35,150 nt of DNA from Streptomyces chilikensis (GTDB lineage Bacteria; Actinomycetota; Actinomycetes; Streptomycetales; Streptomycetaceae), in NCBI RefSeq assembly GCF_001642695.1, contig NZ_LWCC02000085.1, positions 1 to 35,150 of the forward strand, in the 5' to 3' direction. Shown here piece by piece: positions 23,093 through 30,926 of this stretch (the stretch's first letter is position 1; each line of letters opens with the position of its first letter). The notes beneath the pieces are model-generated. The model worked only from the letters and a program-made list of their open reading frames with translations, did not search any database and had not been told where the DNA came from. The position numbers were made by a program, and so were the translations under genes.

Positions 23093-23292
23093 CATCAGAC
23101 TGCGCGGGGGAGGAGCAGCGACTGAACGGTCTCGGGCAGCGACTGAACACAGCGACCGAACGGCACGGCGGGTGCCGCGCCCCCGCTGTGCTGCTTTTTC
23201 CAGGGGTTCCGGAGGAGCGTCGCTTTGGGTCGCTGCCCGGAGTCGGTGGAGTCGGCGGGAGCCGGCCGTCCGGGCTGTCGGAGCGGGCCGTC

Positions 23293-23871
23293 ATGATGGG
23301 GCGCGTGGACTACAGCCTCGTCATCGCCGCCGCACAGGCCGCCGGACCCTGCCCGCCGGGCCAGGAGGCCGACTGGGGCCGACGCGTGCACTCCCTCACC
23401 GTCGACCTCCACATGGTCGCCCAGCAGGCCGCGCAGGACATCGCCCGCCTGGAGAGCGCCAAGCGCTTCGTCGCCTTCCTGGAGAAGGTGGAGATCGAGG
23501 AGACCAGCCGCCGCGGTCTGCTCACCCTGCGCTCCCCGGGGGGCGACGCCGAGCACATCCGCACCGAACAGCAGGAGACCGACCGCGGCCGCCGCCTGAT
23601 CGAGCGGGCCCGCTCCCTCGAAGGCCGCTGGGTGCTGGTCTACCGGTACAACGAAGCCGCCGGGGCGACCAGGAGCATCCGCATGCTCGCCCACCTCATG
23701 GACCTCGGCGAGGGGGCCCTCACGGTCAATCTGGCCAAGAAGATCCTCCTCGACGACACGGACGGCTCGGTGCCCCGCGCCCAGGCGGCCTGGACCGCCG
23801 CGGGGCTCCCGGAGACCGGCAGCATCACCGTGGAGCAGCTCCAGCGGGCCCGGGAGGAGCTCACGCCCTGA
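23293..23871 (+). CDS. Hypothetical protein beside the origin
   Basis: 192 residues from the ATG at 23293 (ATG 23296 and GTG 23305 are alternatives; GGAG lies upstream). Largely helical: SLTVDLHMVAQQAAQDIARLESAKRFVAFLEKVEIEETSRRGLL, then GRRLIERARSLEGRWVLVYRYNEAAGATRSIRMLAHLMDLGEGALTVNLAKKILLDD. No domain recognised. Divergent from the replication operon across the iterons, so it may be a plasmid maintenance or copy-control gene; that rests on position alone. Confidence 0.65.
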   Translation: MMGRVDYSLVIAAAQAAGPCPPGQEADWGRRVHSLTVDLHMVAQQAAQDIARLESAKRFVAFLEKVEIEETSRRGLLTLRSPGGDAEHIRTEQQETDRGRRLIERARSLEGRWVLVYRYNEAAGATRSIRMLAHLMDLGEGALTVNLAKKILLDDTDGSVPRAQAAWTAAGLPETGSITVEQLQRAREELTP

Positions 23872-23946
23872 CGCGGCGCCCGGCGCTTTGGGCACGGCAG
23901 GTCCTGAGTGCCCCCGGCAACGCGTACTTCACCCCCCGCCACCCCC

Positions 23947-23965
23947 GCCGCCCGGCGCGGGCGGC
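23947..23965. terminator. Hairpin between converging genes
   Basis: GCCGCCCG, three bases, CGGGCGGC: 8-bp perfect arms directly outside the stop codon of the oxidoreductase gene and 76 bp after the hypothetical gene. Confidence 0.4.
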
Positions 23966-23967
23966 CG

Positions 23968-24861
23968 TCAGACGATCAGGACCCGGCGTCCGCGCGTGTG
24001 ACCGGCCCGGCTGTCCACGTGGGCCGCAGCCGCCTCGGCCAGCGGGTAGGCCTTCTCGACCGGGATGTGGAGCTTCCCCCGCGAGATGAGGGCGACCGCC
24101 TCGGCGAGCGCCTCCGGCATGCTCCCGGCCGCGCCGGAGAAACGGACACCGAGTCCGGGCTCGCCGAAATCGGCGATGGAGACCACCTTCCGCGGATCCC
24201 CGGTCAGCTCGACGAGTTCACGGAGCACGCCCGAGCCGGCCAGATCGAGAGCCGCGTCGACCCGGCCGAGCCGCCGCACCCGTTCGACCCAGCCCTCGCC
24301 GTACGTCGTGGCGAGGGCGCCCAAGTCGCGCAGGTAGTCCTGGTTCGCGGCGCCAGCCGTGCCGATCACCGTGATGCCGCGGTTGCGGGCGACCTGCAGC
24401 ACCGCCGAGCCGACGCCTCCCGACGCACCGCTGACCAGCAGCGTCTCCCCGGGGCGCACACCGACCTCACGGATGACGCGCAGCGCGGTCTCCATCACGG
24501 AGGGATATCCGGCGGCCTCCTGGAACGTCAGGCCCTCGGGCATGCGGGCCCAGGCCGACAGCACGGCGAACTCCGCGTAGGTGCTGGAGCCCTCGCCGAA
24601 CACGTGGTCCCCGACCTCCACGCCTTCGACGCCCTCGCCCACCTCGTCCACCACCCCGGCGGCGTCCTGACCGACCCCGGAGGGCAGCTCGATCGGCCGG
24701 ACCGCCCGGAACTGGCCTTCACGGATCCGCCAGTCGACGGGGTTCACACCCGCCGCCCGCACGGCCACACGCACCTGACCGGGGCCCGCGTGGGGCTCCT
24801 CGGCGTCCACGAGCCGCAGGACGTCCGGACCACCGAACTCGGCAAAACTGATCATCTTCAT
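23968..24861 (-). CDS. NADP-dependent quinone-oxidoreductase-like MDR protein
   Basis: 297 residues of the zinc-free medium-chain dehydrogenase/reductase family. GroES-like part: GPGQVRVAVRAAGVNPVDWRIREG and GQDAAGVVDEVGEGVEGVEVGDHVFG. Rossmann part: LLVSGASGGVGSAVLQVARNRGITVIGTAG, the AxxGxxG cofactor site. It lacks zinc ligands, as in quinone oxidoreductases. It would reduce quinones or enones with NADPH. Divergent from a TetR gene with a perfect operator between them, so probably induced by its substrate. Confidence 0.9.
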   Translation of the reverse strand: MKMISFAEFGGPDVLRLVDAEEPHAGPGQVRVAVRAAGVNPVDWRIREGQFRAVRPIELPSGVGQDAAGVVDEVGEGVEGVEVGDHVFGEGSSTYAEFAVLSAWARMPEGLTFQEAAGYPSVMETALRVIREVGVRPGETLLVSGASGGVGSAVLQVARNRGITVIGTAGAANQDYLRDLGALATTYGEGWVERVRRLGRVDAALDLAGSGVLRELVELTGDPRKVVSIADFGEPGLGVRFSGAAGSMPEALAEAVALISRGKLHIPVEKAYPLAEAAAAHVDSRAGHTRGRRVLIV

Positions 24862-24872
24862 GCCGTCAACGT

Positions 24873-24891
24873 AACACTAACGGTTAGTGTT
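24873..24891. promoter_or_regulatory. Perfect 19-bp TetR operator
   Basis: AACACTAAC, one base (G), GTTAGTGTT. It lies 12 bp upstream of the oxidoreductase start and 40 bp upstream of the TetR start, well placed to control both. Confidence 0.75.
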
Positions 24892-24930
24892 TCGGAACGG
24901 ATTCACTTATGTCTCTGATAGCGTCAGCGC

Positions 24931-25536
24931 ATGACCGTGCCGCCCGGACGCCGTGAACGAAAGAAGGCCGCGACCCGCCAGAGGATCGCCGACACCGCCC
25001 TGCGGCTCTTCCTCGACCGTGGGTACGACGCGGTGGGCATCCGCGACGTGGCCGCCGAGGCGGACGTGGCCGTCACCACGGTCTTCTCCCACTTCGCCTC
25101 GAAAGAGGCCCTGGTGTTCGAGCAGGACGAGGACTTCGAGCAGCGCCTGGTCCGGGCGGTCACCGACCGGGCTCCGCACGAGCCGTTCCTGCCGGCGCTG
25201 CGCCGTGAGGTCCGGGCCATGGTGCGTCATTGCACGGGCGACGACGCCGCCCCGATCTGGCGCATGGTCGACGCCTCACCGGCCCTGCGGCAGTACGAGG
25301 AGTCGATGAGGCTGCGTCACGCGGAGTCGCTGGCCGTGGCCGTCGCTGCCGATCTCGGCCTGGCGCGGACCACGACGGCCTGCCGGGCGATGGCGAGGTT
25401 CGTGGCCGACGCCCATGCGCTGGCCCGGGAGGCGGACGATCCGGACACTGCGGTGGACGAGGTCTTCCGGATGATCGAGGCCGCCTGGGACGCCGCCCGC
25501 CCCTTTGGGGCCCCTTCCGGCACGGCCGGATCGTAG
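24931..25536 (+). CDS. TetR-family repressor
   Basis: 201 residues. Helix-turn-helix at about 12-58: AATRQRIADTALRLFLDRGYDAVGIRDVAAEADVAVTTVFSHFASKEALVF. The rest resembles the MftR-like C-terminal domain (VAADLGLARTTTACRAMARFVADAHALARE). TAGCGT (24919-24924) ends 6 nt before the ATG, so transcription is probably leaderless. Likely regulator of the divergent oxidoreductase gene and of itself through the palindrome at 24873. Confidence 0.88.
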   Translation: MTVPPGRRERKKAATRQRIADTALRLFLDRGYDAVGIRDVAAEADVAVTTVFSHFASKEALVFEQDEDFEQRLVRAVTDRAPHEPFLPALRREVRAMVRHCTGDDAAPIWRMVDASPALRQYEESMRLRHAESLAVAVAADLGLARTTTACRAMARFVADAHALAREADDPDTAVDEVFRMIEAAWDAARPFGAPSGTAGS

Positions 25537-25633
25537 TCCGGGCCCCGGGCCGGCTCCCGGCAGTCCCCGGTTTCCCGGCGGGCGGTCCGGTGCCCCGGGC
25601 ATGCTGGTGGCGACCCACAGGAGGAGTTCGAAC

Positions 25634-25987
25634 ATGAACACCCATCACGCCATCGACTACATCGAGCTCGGCGTCAAGGACCTCGCGGAGGCGCGGGCGT
25701 TCTACGCGGCCGCCTTCGGGTGGACGTTCAACGAGTACGGTCCGGGCTACGCCGGCATCGTCGCCCCTGACGGCGAGGGCGAGGTGGGCGGGCTGAGCAC
25801 CCTGCGTGAACCGGGGCGGAACGGCCCCCTGGTCCTGCTGTTCTCGCAGGACCTGGACGCCACGGCGGTCGCGGTCACCGCGGCCGGTGGGCACGTGGTG
25901 GAGGGCCCCTACCCGTTCCCGGGCGGACGCCGTTTCCACTTCCTGGACCCGAGTGGCAACGAGCTCGGCGTCTGGGCGACGTCCTGA
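25634..25987 (+). CDS. VOC-superfamily (glyoxalase/bleomycin-resistance fold) protein
   Basis: 117 residues, ATG at 25634 behind GAGGAG. Two beta-alpha-beta-beta-beta modules: IDYIELGVKDLAEARAFYAAAFGWTF and ATAVAVTAAGGHVVEGPYPFPGGRRFHFLDPSGNELGVWA. The metal-ligand positions of the family (H/Q/E) are partly present (final E of GNELGVW). Substrate unknown. 97 bp after the TetR gene on the same strand, possibly co-regulated. Confidence 0.85.
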   Translation: MNTHHAIDYIELGVKDLAEARAFYAAAFGWTFNEYGPGYAGIVAPDGEGEVGGLSTLREPGRNGPLVLLFSQDLDATAVAVTAAGGHVVEGPYPFPGGRRFHFLDPSGNELGVWATS

Positions 25988-25989
25988 GA

Positions 25990-26007
25990 CCGGCGCGCCC
26001 GCGCCGG
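25990..26007. terminator. Hairpin between converging genes
   Basis: CCGGCGCG, two bases, CGCGCCGG: perfect 8-bp arms in the 30-bp gap between the VOC stop and the next minus-strand stop. Confidence 0.5.
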
Positions 26008-26017
26008 ACCCGCACGG

Positions 26018-26827
26018 TCAGACGGGCGTGCGGACCAGGTCGCGCACCGCTTCCCACGCCTTGAGGGCCTCCGGTCCGGTGGCGGGGGGCTCGCCGGTGG
26101 TGCGGTGGTGGTGCTGGAGGTGGCGGACGGCGGCGGCGAGGTAGCGCTCCAGGCTCTCCTGCTGGAGGGCGGTGGTGCAGTCGTCGAGGACGTATTCCGC
26201 TTCGTCGAGCCAGAAGTCGGTGTCGTCGTCGCGGGCCAGGTCCTCGCGGTGGTCGAGGAGGCGCCGGGCGGCGGCCGCGACGAGCGGGTGGCGTTCGGTG
26301 GCGGCCTGCCGACGGCGCAGGGCGGCGCGTTCGCGCTCGGCGTGGCGCAGGCGGGCGGCGGCGACGGCTTCGGGAGTGCGGCGGACGGGACGGTCGTGGT
26401 CGGTGGCGTCGGTGAGGGTGGCTGCGGCCAGGCGCTGGGCCTTGTTGTAGGCGGCGGAGGGGGTGCGGACGGCCAGGGGGCTGGCGAGCTCGGCCCAGGT
26501 GGCGCCGGCGGTGCGGGCGGCTTCGACAGCGCGCCCCTGGTGCAGGTCGGCCTGTTCGCGCAGGTGTTCCCACAGCAGGACGCGGATGAGGGCGGCGCGG
26601 CGGCGCGGTTCGGGTGCCGCTTCGTCGAGCTGGGCCGCGTTGCGCTCGGCCCACAGCAGCGCCGCGTAGACCTCGGCGTCGTCGGGCATGCCGTCCGCGC
26701 CGCCGGCCGTCTCGTGCACCGTGCGCAGCTCGCCGACCAACGCGTTCGCGTTCACCGGCCCGAGCCGGACGGGCTCGCGGCGCAGCGGTGCGGCGGCGTC
26801 GCGGGCGGTCTTCTTCTTCCTCGCCAT
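26018..26827 (-). CDS. Helical plasmid/accessory protein of unknown function
   Basis: 269 residues from the ATG at 26827 (MARKKKTARDAAAPLRREPV). Charged and alanine-rich, almost all helix: LIRVLLWEHLREQADLHQGRAVEAARTAGATWAELASPLAVRTPSAAYNKAQRLAA looks like a helix-turn-helix (ATWAELASPLAVRTPSAAYNKA), suggesting DNA binding. A decayed second copy of its first third lies at 30485-30772. The gene reads away from the BTAD regulator gene (same strand, 77 bp downstream of its stop). Confidence 0.65.
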   Translation of the reverse strand: MARKKKTARDAAAPLRREPVRLGPVNANALVGELRTVHETAGGADGMPDDAEVYAALLWAERNAAQLDEAAPEPRRRAALIRVLLWEHLREQADLHQGRAVEAARTAGATWAELASPLAVRTPSAAYNKAQRLAAATLTDATDHDRPVRRTPEAVAAARLRHAERERAALRRRQAATERHPLVAAAARRLLDHREDLARDDDTDFWLDEAEYVLDDCTTALQQESLERYLAAAVRHLQHHHRTTGEPPATGPEALKAWEAVRDLVRTPV

Positions 26828-26904
26828 GAGACCTGATTGTGCTTTCCCGGTGGTGCGGCCGGTGACCCGGCCCGGCTCGAGCGTCGTCCTGCCGCCCCGC
26901 CGCT

Positions 26905-28902
26905 TCAGCGCCGGAGCGACGACGACAGTTCCTCGAGGTGGCGTGCGACCGGGCCGAAGGAGAGCAGTCCGCTCTGCGCGCCGGCCAGTTCCGCGGTCGC
27001 CGGCCGCAGCTGCCGGGCGGCGCGTCCCATCACCTCGCGGTCCCCGACCGCCGTGGCCGCCCTGGCCACCAGGCACCACAGGGCCTCGGACATGAGGTCA
27101 CGGGGCGGGGAGGCGATGCCCCTCAGCGCGGCCCGCGCCGCTGTCACGTCTCCCGCGGTGACCAGGAGCAGCGGGCGCACCCAGGTCTCGTACGGTCCCC
27201 AGTCGTCCTCGGCGTCGACCACCGGCGGGAGGCCGTGACGCAGGCGCAGGCTCAGCCGTGCCATGGGCGGCAGTCCGTGCCCCAGGCCCGGCATCCCGGC
27301 ACCGTCCAGGAGCGCTCCGGCTTCCCGGTAGGCCTGCTCGGCCTCCGGCAGCGGCCGGGTCGCGGCGGTGCGCAGGGCGCGGTACCAGGTGGTGAACACC
27401 GCGACGAGGGGGATGCCGTGACGCTCGGCGAGCCGGTCGGCGGCGGTGGCGTGCCGATCGGCCCCGACGAGGTCGGCCACGGCGCAGTGCGACTGGAGCC
27501 GGATCAGGTGGCCGAGGATCTCGTACGTCACCAGACCGCCCCGCCCGGCGACGGAGATCATCTCGGCGCCGACGGCGTCCCGGCGTGCCGACAGCCCGGC
27601 GCGCCGGAAGGCCTGCATGAAGACGCCGTTCAGCGCGAAGGCCAGCAGGGAGGGGTCGTCGAGCTGCCGCGCGAGCCGCTCGGCCCGCTCCGCGGCCTGG
27701 AGGGCGCGCGCCCCCTCGCCCGGAGCCACCCGGTCGGTGGGCAGGGTCCCGCGGGATTCCACGGCGATCGTGGCCAGCAGCCGGCAGCGGGCCGCGTCGT
27801 GCCGGTGGTCCTCCGGCAGCGTCCGCAGGGTCCGCTCCGCCGCGTCCACCAGCCGGCGGGCCTGTTCCGGGTCGTCGGAGCGGGTCCACACCGCGGGGAC
27901 GTCGTAGATGCCGATGACGCGGGCGGTGACTTCCGGGTCGCCGAGCTGTTCGGCCGCGGCCACGGCGGCCACCCGGTGGCGCCGCGCCGCCTCCAGGCCT
28001 CCGCCTCCGGTCACCGCCAGGTCGCGCATCAGCCCCGCGGTGGACTCCAGCCGGACGCGCGCGTACGACGGGGCGGCCCGCTCGTAGGCCGCGGCCGCCT
28101 GCGCCCAGACCTGGGCAGCCGGACCGCCCGGGCCCGGGTCGAGGTGGTCCGCCTGCCGCAGGAGGTCGCTCTCCAGGCGGCGCAGCCTCGGCCCGGGCTC
28201 GATGCCCATCCGGTCGCCCAGGGCGCGCCGGGCTCGCCTGACGGCGGACAGCGCTTCCGTCTGGCGTCCGGACCGGTACAGGGCCAGGGCCAGCAGGTGC
28301 CAGGCGTCCTCCCGCCAGGGGTGCTCGCCGACGTGCGCGTCCAGCTCCGCCGCCGCCTCGGCCGCCGCGCCCAGGGCGAGGCGCGCCTGTGCCCGGTCCT
28401 CGATGGCCCGGCACTCCAGGTCGGCCAGCCGGGAGCGCTCGGCGCGCACCCAGGAGGCCGCGCCGACGTCCGCGTAGGCGGGGCCGCGCCACCAGCCCAG
28501 CGCCTGCGTGAGCCGGCGCACGGCCTCGGCCGGAGGCAGGTCTCCCGCCTGACGGACGGTCCGTTCCAGGCGCCAGGCGTCGACGTCCTCATCGGCGGCC
28601 TTGAGGGCGTAGCCCGGGCCGTCGGTGACCAGCAGGCGGGGGCGGGCACGCGGAGGACGGCCGGGTTCCAGGGCGCGGCGCAGCGCCGCGACGAACGTGC
28701 GGATCGTGCCGACGGCGTCGGCCGGCGGCTCGTCCCACAGGTCTTCCACCAGGCGGGACACGGGCACGACCCGGCGGCGCGCGACGACGAGCCGGGCCAG
28801 GAGCGCGCGGTGCATCGGCCCCTTGAGGGGAACGGGCACGCCCTCGGGACCCCAGGCCGCCACCGGCCCCAGCACGCCCAGGTGCACTCGCACGTCCGTC
28901 AT
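26905..28902 (-). CDS. AfsR/SARP-like regulator with BTAD and TPR-like tail, no NB-ARC
   Basis: 665 residues from the ATG at 28902 (GTG 28911 possible). Residues about 1-90: winged helix (HLGVLGPVAAWGPEGVPVPLKGPMHRALLARLVVARRRVVPVSRLVEDLW). About 95-245: BTAD (DVDAWRLERTVRQAG...WREDAWHLLALALYRSGRQTEALSAVRRARRAL...GIEPGPRLRRLESDLL). The remaining 420 residues are helical repeats without a Walker A motif, so the NTPase domain of AfsR is absent. Divergent from the alpha/beta hydrolase gene, whose expression it may control. Confidence 0.85.
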   Translation of the reverse strand: MTDVRVHLGVLGPVAAWGPEGVPVPLKGPMHRALLARLVVARRRVVPVSRLVEDLWDEPPADAVGTIRTFVAALRRALEPGRPPRARPRLLVTDGPGYALKAADEDVDAWRLERTVRQAGDLPPAEAVRRLTQALGWWRGPAYADVGAASWVRAERSRLADLECRAIEDRAQARLALGAAAEAAAELDAHVGEHPWREDAWHLLALALYRSGRQTEALSAVRRARRALGDRMGIEPGPRLRRLESDLLRQADHLDPGPGGPAAQVWAQAAAAYERAAPSYARVRLESTAGLMRDLAVTGGGGLEAARRHRVAAVAAAEQLGDPEVTARVIGIYDVPAVWTRSDDPEQARRLVDAAERTLRTLPEDHRHDAARCRLLATIAVESRGTLPTDRVAPGEGARALQAAERAERLARQLDDPSLLAFALNGVFMQAFRRAGLSARRDAVGAEMISVAGRGGLVTYEILGHLIRLQSHCAVADLVGADRHATAADRLAERHGIPLVAVFTTWYRALRTAATRPLPEAEQAYREAGALLDGAGMPGLGHGLPPMARLSLRLRHGLPPVVDAEDDWGPYETWVRPLLLVTAGDVTAARAALRGIASPPRDLMSEALWCLVARAATAVGDREVMGRAARQLRPATAELAGAQSGLLSFGPVARHLEELSSSLRR

Positions 28903-29031
28903 CCACTTCACCGGAATACGGGCCTCAACCTACAGCGCGCTCATCGGCTGCTCATCCGGCGCACCCACGGTGGAGGCACGGAAGGCGGCCGCGAGGGCCG
29001 CGCCTTCCTCACGAGCGAAACGAGTCACGTT

Positions 29032-29910
29032 ATGCCCATCACCCTTCCCGGCTTCGACCTCCAGCGGGTGCGGGTCGCCCAGGACGTCTCCCTGAACGTC
29101 GCCGTCGGCGGGTCGGGGACCCCCGTCGTTCTCCTGCACGGCTTCCCGCAGACCCACCTCATGTGGCGCGCCGTCGCGGCCGAACTGGCCGCCGAGCACA
29201 CCGTCGTCTGCCCCGACCTGCGCGGTTACGGCGACAGCGACAAGCCCGTGGAGGACGGTCCGGACACGTACTCCAAGCGGACCATGGCCCAGGACGTCGT
29301 CACCCTCGCCAGGAAGCTCGGGCACGACCGCTTCGCCCTCGCGGGTCACGACCGCGGCGCGCTGGTCGCCTTCCGGGCGGGGCTGGACCACCCGGAGTCC
29401 GTCACCCACCTGGCCTGTCTCGACGTGCTGCCCACGCTCGACATGTGGGAGGCGCTGCACGGCGTGACGGCGGCCGTCGGCTTCCACCTGTACCTCATGG
29501 CGCAGCCGCCCGGGCTGCCGGAGAAGATGATCCGGGCGAGCGCCGACGAGTTCTTCGGACACTTCCTCGACCTGTGGGCCACCGGCCCGCAGGCCATACC
29601 CGCGGACGTCCGCGACGCCTATCTCGCGGCGTGCCGCAACGCGGTGCCGTCGATCGTCGCGGACTACCGCGCCTCCGCCGGCATCGACGTGGAGCACGAC
29701 CGGGCCGACCGGGCGGCCGGCCGCCGTCTCACCATGCCGGTCACGGTCCTCCAGCAGGACTGGGGCGCCGCCCTCGGGTACGACGCCGCCGCCCTCTGGG
29801 GCGCCTGGGCCCCTGACCTGCGGCACCTGACCGTTTCCTGCGGTCACTTCATGGCCGAGGAAGCCCCCACGGACATCGCCCTGGCCCTGCAGGAGTTGCT
29901 GGCGCGCTGA
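29032..29910 (+). CDS. Alpha/beta hydrolase (haloacetate dehalogenase / epoxide hydrolase-like)
   Basis: 292 residues. HGFPQTHLMWR gives the oxyanion-hole segment, LRGYGDSDKP follows, and the nucleophile elbow is GHDRGA, with aspartate rather than serine (about residue 107). This is the type seen in haloacetate dehalogenases and epoxide hydrolases. The C-terminal CGHFMAEE supplies the catalytic histidine. It would hydrolyse a small halogenated or epoxide substrate in the cytoplasm. Start ATG 29032 is the only one that keeps the family N-terminus. Divergent from the BTAD regulator. Confidence 0.9.
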   Translation: MPITLPGFDLQRVRVAQDVSLNVAVGGSGTPVVLLHGFPQTHLMWRAVAAELAAEHTVVCPDLRGYGDSDKPVEDGPDTYSKRTMAQDVVTLARKLGHDRFALAGHDRGALVAFRAGLDHPESVTHLACLDVLPTLDMWEALHGVTAAVGFHLYLMAQPPGLPEKMIRASADEFFGHFLDLWATGPQAIPADVRDAYLAACRNAVPSIVADYRASAGIDVEHDRADRAAGRRLTMPVTVLQQDWGAALGYDAAALWGAWAPDLRHLTVSCGHFMAEEAPTDIALALQELLAR

Positions 29911-29944
29911 CACGCCGGCAGGCCGGCAGGCGCGGGCCGGGTGA

Positions 29945-29978
29945 CGGTGCCAGGCGGAGGAGTACCGGCCTGGCACCG
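29945..29978. terminator. Bidirectional hairpin between the hydrolase and VOC genes
   Basis: CGGTGCCAGGC (29945-29955) pairs perfectly with GCCTGGCACCG (29968-29978) over 11 bp, with a 12-nt loop. It lies between converging stops at 29910 and 30010. Confidence 0.55.
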
Positions 29979-30009
29979 CCACTGGCACCGGGTGCTCTCT
30001 CTCCCTCGT

Positions 30010-30384
30010 TCAGGCTCCTGGCAGGAAGAGACAGAACGGATGGCCGTGAGGATCGCGGAGGACCCGCACGTCTTCCTGCGGCTGGTGGTCCTCCAGGGTC
30101 GCGCCCAGGGCGCAAGCCCGCTTGGTCTCCGCCTCCAGGTCGTCGACCTGCAGGTCCAGGTGCGCCTGCATCTGCTGAACACCCGGGCGCTGGGGCCAGA
30201 CCGGGGGCGTGTGGTCGGTTTCCAGCTGGAAGCTGAGGCCGGGACGATCTCGTTCGGGGGCCCGCAGCCGAACCCATGCGGGACTCCGCTCGGCCTCCTC
30301 CCAACCCAGCAGGGCGCGGTAGAAGTCAGCAAGCGCGGGCGGATCCGGAGTACCGAGGACAAAGGCACCGAGCAGTGTCGTCAT
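30010..30384 (-). CDS. VOC-superfamily protein (second)
   Basis: 124 residues from the ATG at 30384, preceded by AAAGGGGG. Reads TTLLGAFVLGTPDPPALADF then YRALLGWEEAERSPAWVRLRAPE, and ends HLDLQVDDLEAETKRACALGATLEDHQPQEDVRVLRDPHGHPFCLFLPG. A family match to the 'VOC family protein' type with an HLDL metal ligand. Not a close copy of the VOC at 25634. It lies just downstream of the decayed paralogue on the same strand. Confidence 0.85.
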   Translation of the reverse strand: MTTLLGAFVLGTPDPPALADFYRALLGWEEAERSPAWVRLRAPERDRPGLSFQLETDHTPPVWPQRPGVQQMQAHLDLQVDDLEAETKRACALGATLEDHQPQEDVRVLRDPHGHPFCLFLPGA

Positions 30385-30484
30385 GTCCCCCTTTGTGCCC
30401 TCGACGCCTGTTCCCATACGTCCGTCTGTGCGCGGAAGGCGGGGTGTGGGGTTCCGTTGCAGGTGGCGTCGGAGGTGCGGAACC

Positions 30485-30772
30485 GGTGCAGGCCGACTTG
30501 TCCGCGCAGGTGTTCCCATAACGGGGCGCGGGCGAGAGCGGCGCGGCGGCGTATCCCGGGTGCGGTTTCGTCGCGTTGGGCCGCGTGGCACCCGGTCCGC
30601 AGCGGTGCCCCGTGGCCCCCGGCGGCACCGGGCCAGCCGTCGATGCCGCCAGCCGTCTCGTGTGGCGTGCGCAGCCCGCTGACCAGCAGTTTCGTTGCGA
30701 TGAGGCTGAGTCGGGCGGGCTTCCGGCGCGGGGGTGCGGCGGTGTCACGGGCGGCTCTTTCCTTCCGCGCCG
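30485..30772 (-). pseudogene. Decayed, 5'-only copy of the gene at 26018-26827
   Basis: The minus strand encodes ARKERAARDTAAPPRRKPAR, then LVSGLRTPHETAGGIDGWP, then RRAALARAPLWEHLRGQVGLH, matching the intact protein's ARKKKTARDAAAPLRREPVR, LVGELRTVHETAGGADGMP and RRAALIRVLLWEHLREQADLH. Homology reaches past the start codon, where the intact AGGTCTCATGGCGAGGAAG has become AGGTCTTCCGGCGCGGAAGG, so the ATG is lost. The last two thirds of the gene are absent. Confidence 0.75.
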
Positions 30773-30840
30773 GAAGACCTGACGGCGCCTCACCCCGTGG
30801 TTTCACATTCTGTGAACGCCGCTCGCGGGGCGGCTTCTGG

Positions 30841-30867
30841 CGTCGGATAAGCTCTCCTTATCCGACG
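30841..30867. repeat. 11-bp inverted repeat upstream of the recombinase gene
   Basis: CGTCGGATAAG, five bases, CTTATCCGACG. Perfect arms, 60 bp upstream of the recombinase start. Could be an operator of that gene or a recombinase core site. Confidence 0.55.
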
Positions 30868-30926
30868 TCAGTTTTCCAGGCCTTCCCGGCGGTTCGGGGT
30901 GGCCGCCCGCACCGGGGGAGAGGGAC

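Larger units (their letters stand above)
22573..23160. repeat. Iteron field, probable replication origin
   Basis: The 9-mer GCGACYGAA occurs 15 times. Direct copies start at 22625, 22781, 22803, 22878, 23011, 23023, 23118, 23139 and 23152; reverse-complement copies start at 22816, 22828, 22952, 22961, 23037 and 23051. Three more copies carry GCGACTCAA (22634, 22887 and, reversed, 22573, the last inside the primase gene). Common spacings are 12-14 and 21-22 bp, near one and two helical turns. Placement against a PrimPol-helicase operon is the layout of an iteron-controlled plasmid origin. Confidence 0.8.

Noticed and set aside
22573-23160. CRISPR array
   Set aside because: Repeats are only 9 bp, occur in both orientations and are unevenly spaced, with no cas genes nearby. 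The pattern is that of iterons.
26938-29910. 990-codon plus-strand frame
   Set aside because: Only the last 292 codons (the hydrolase from 29032) are real. The rest is antisense to the BTAD regulator and lacks any domain.
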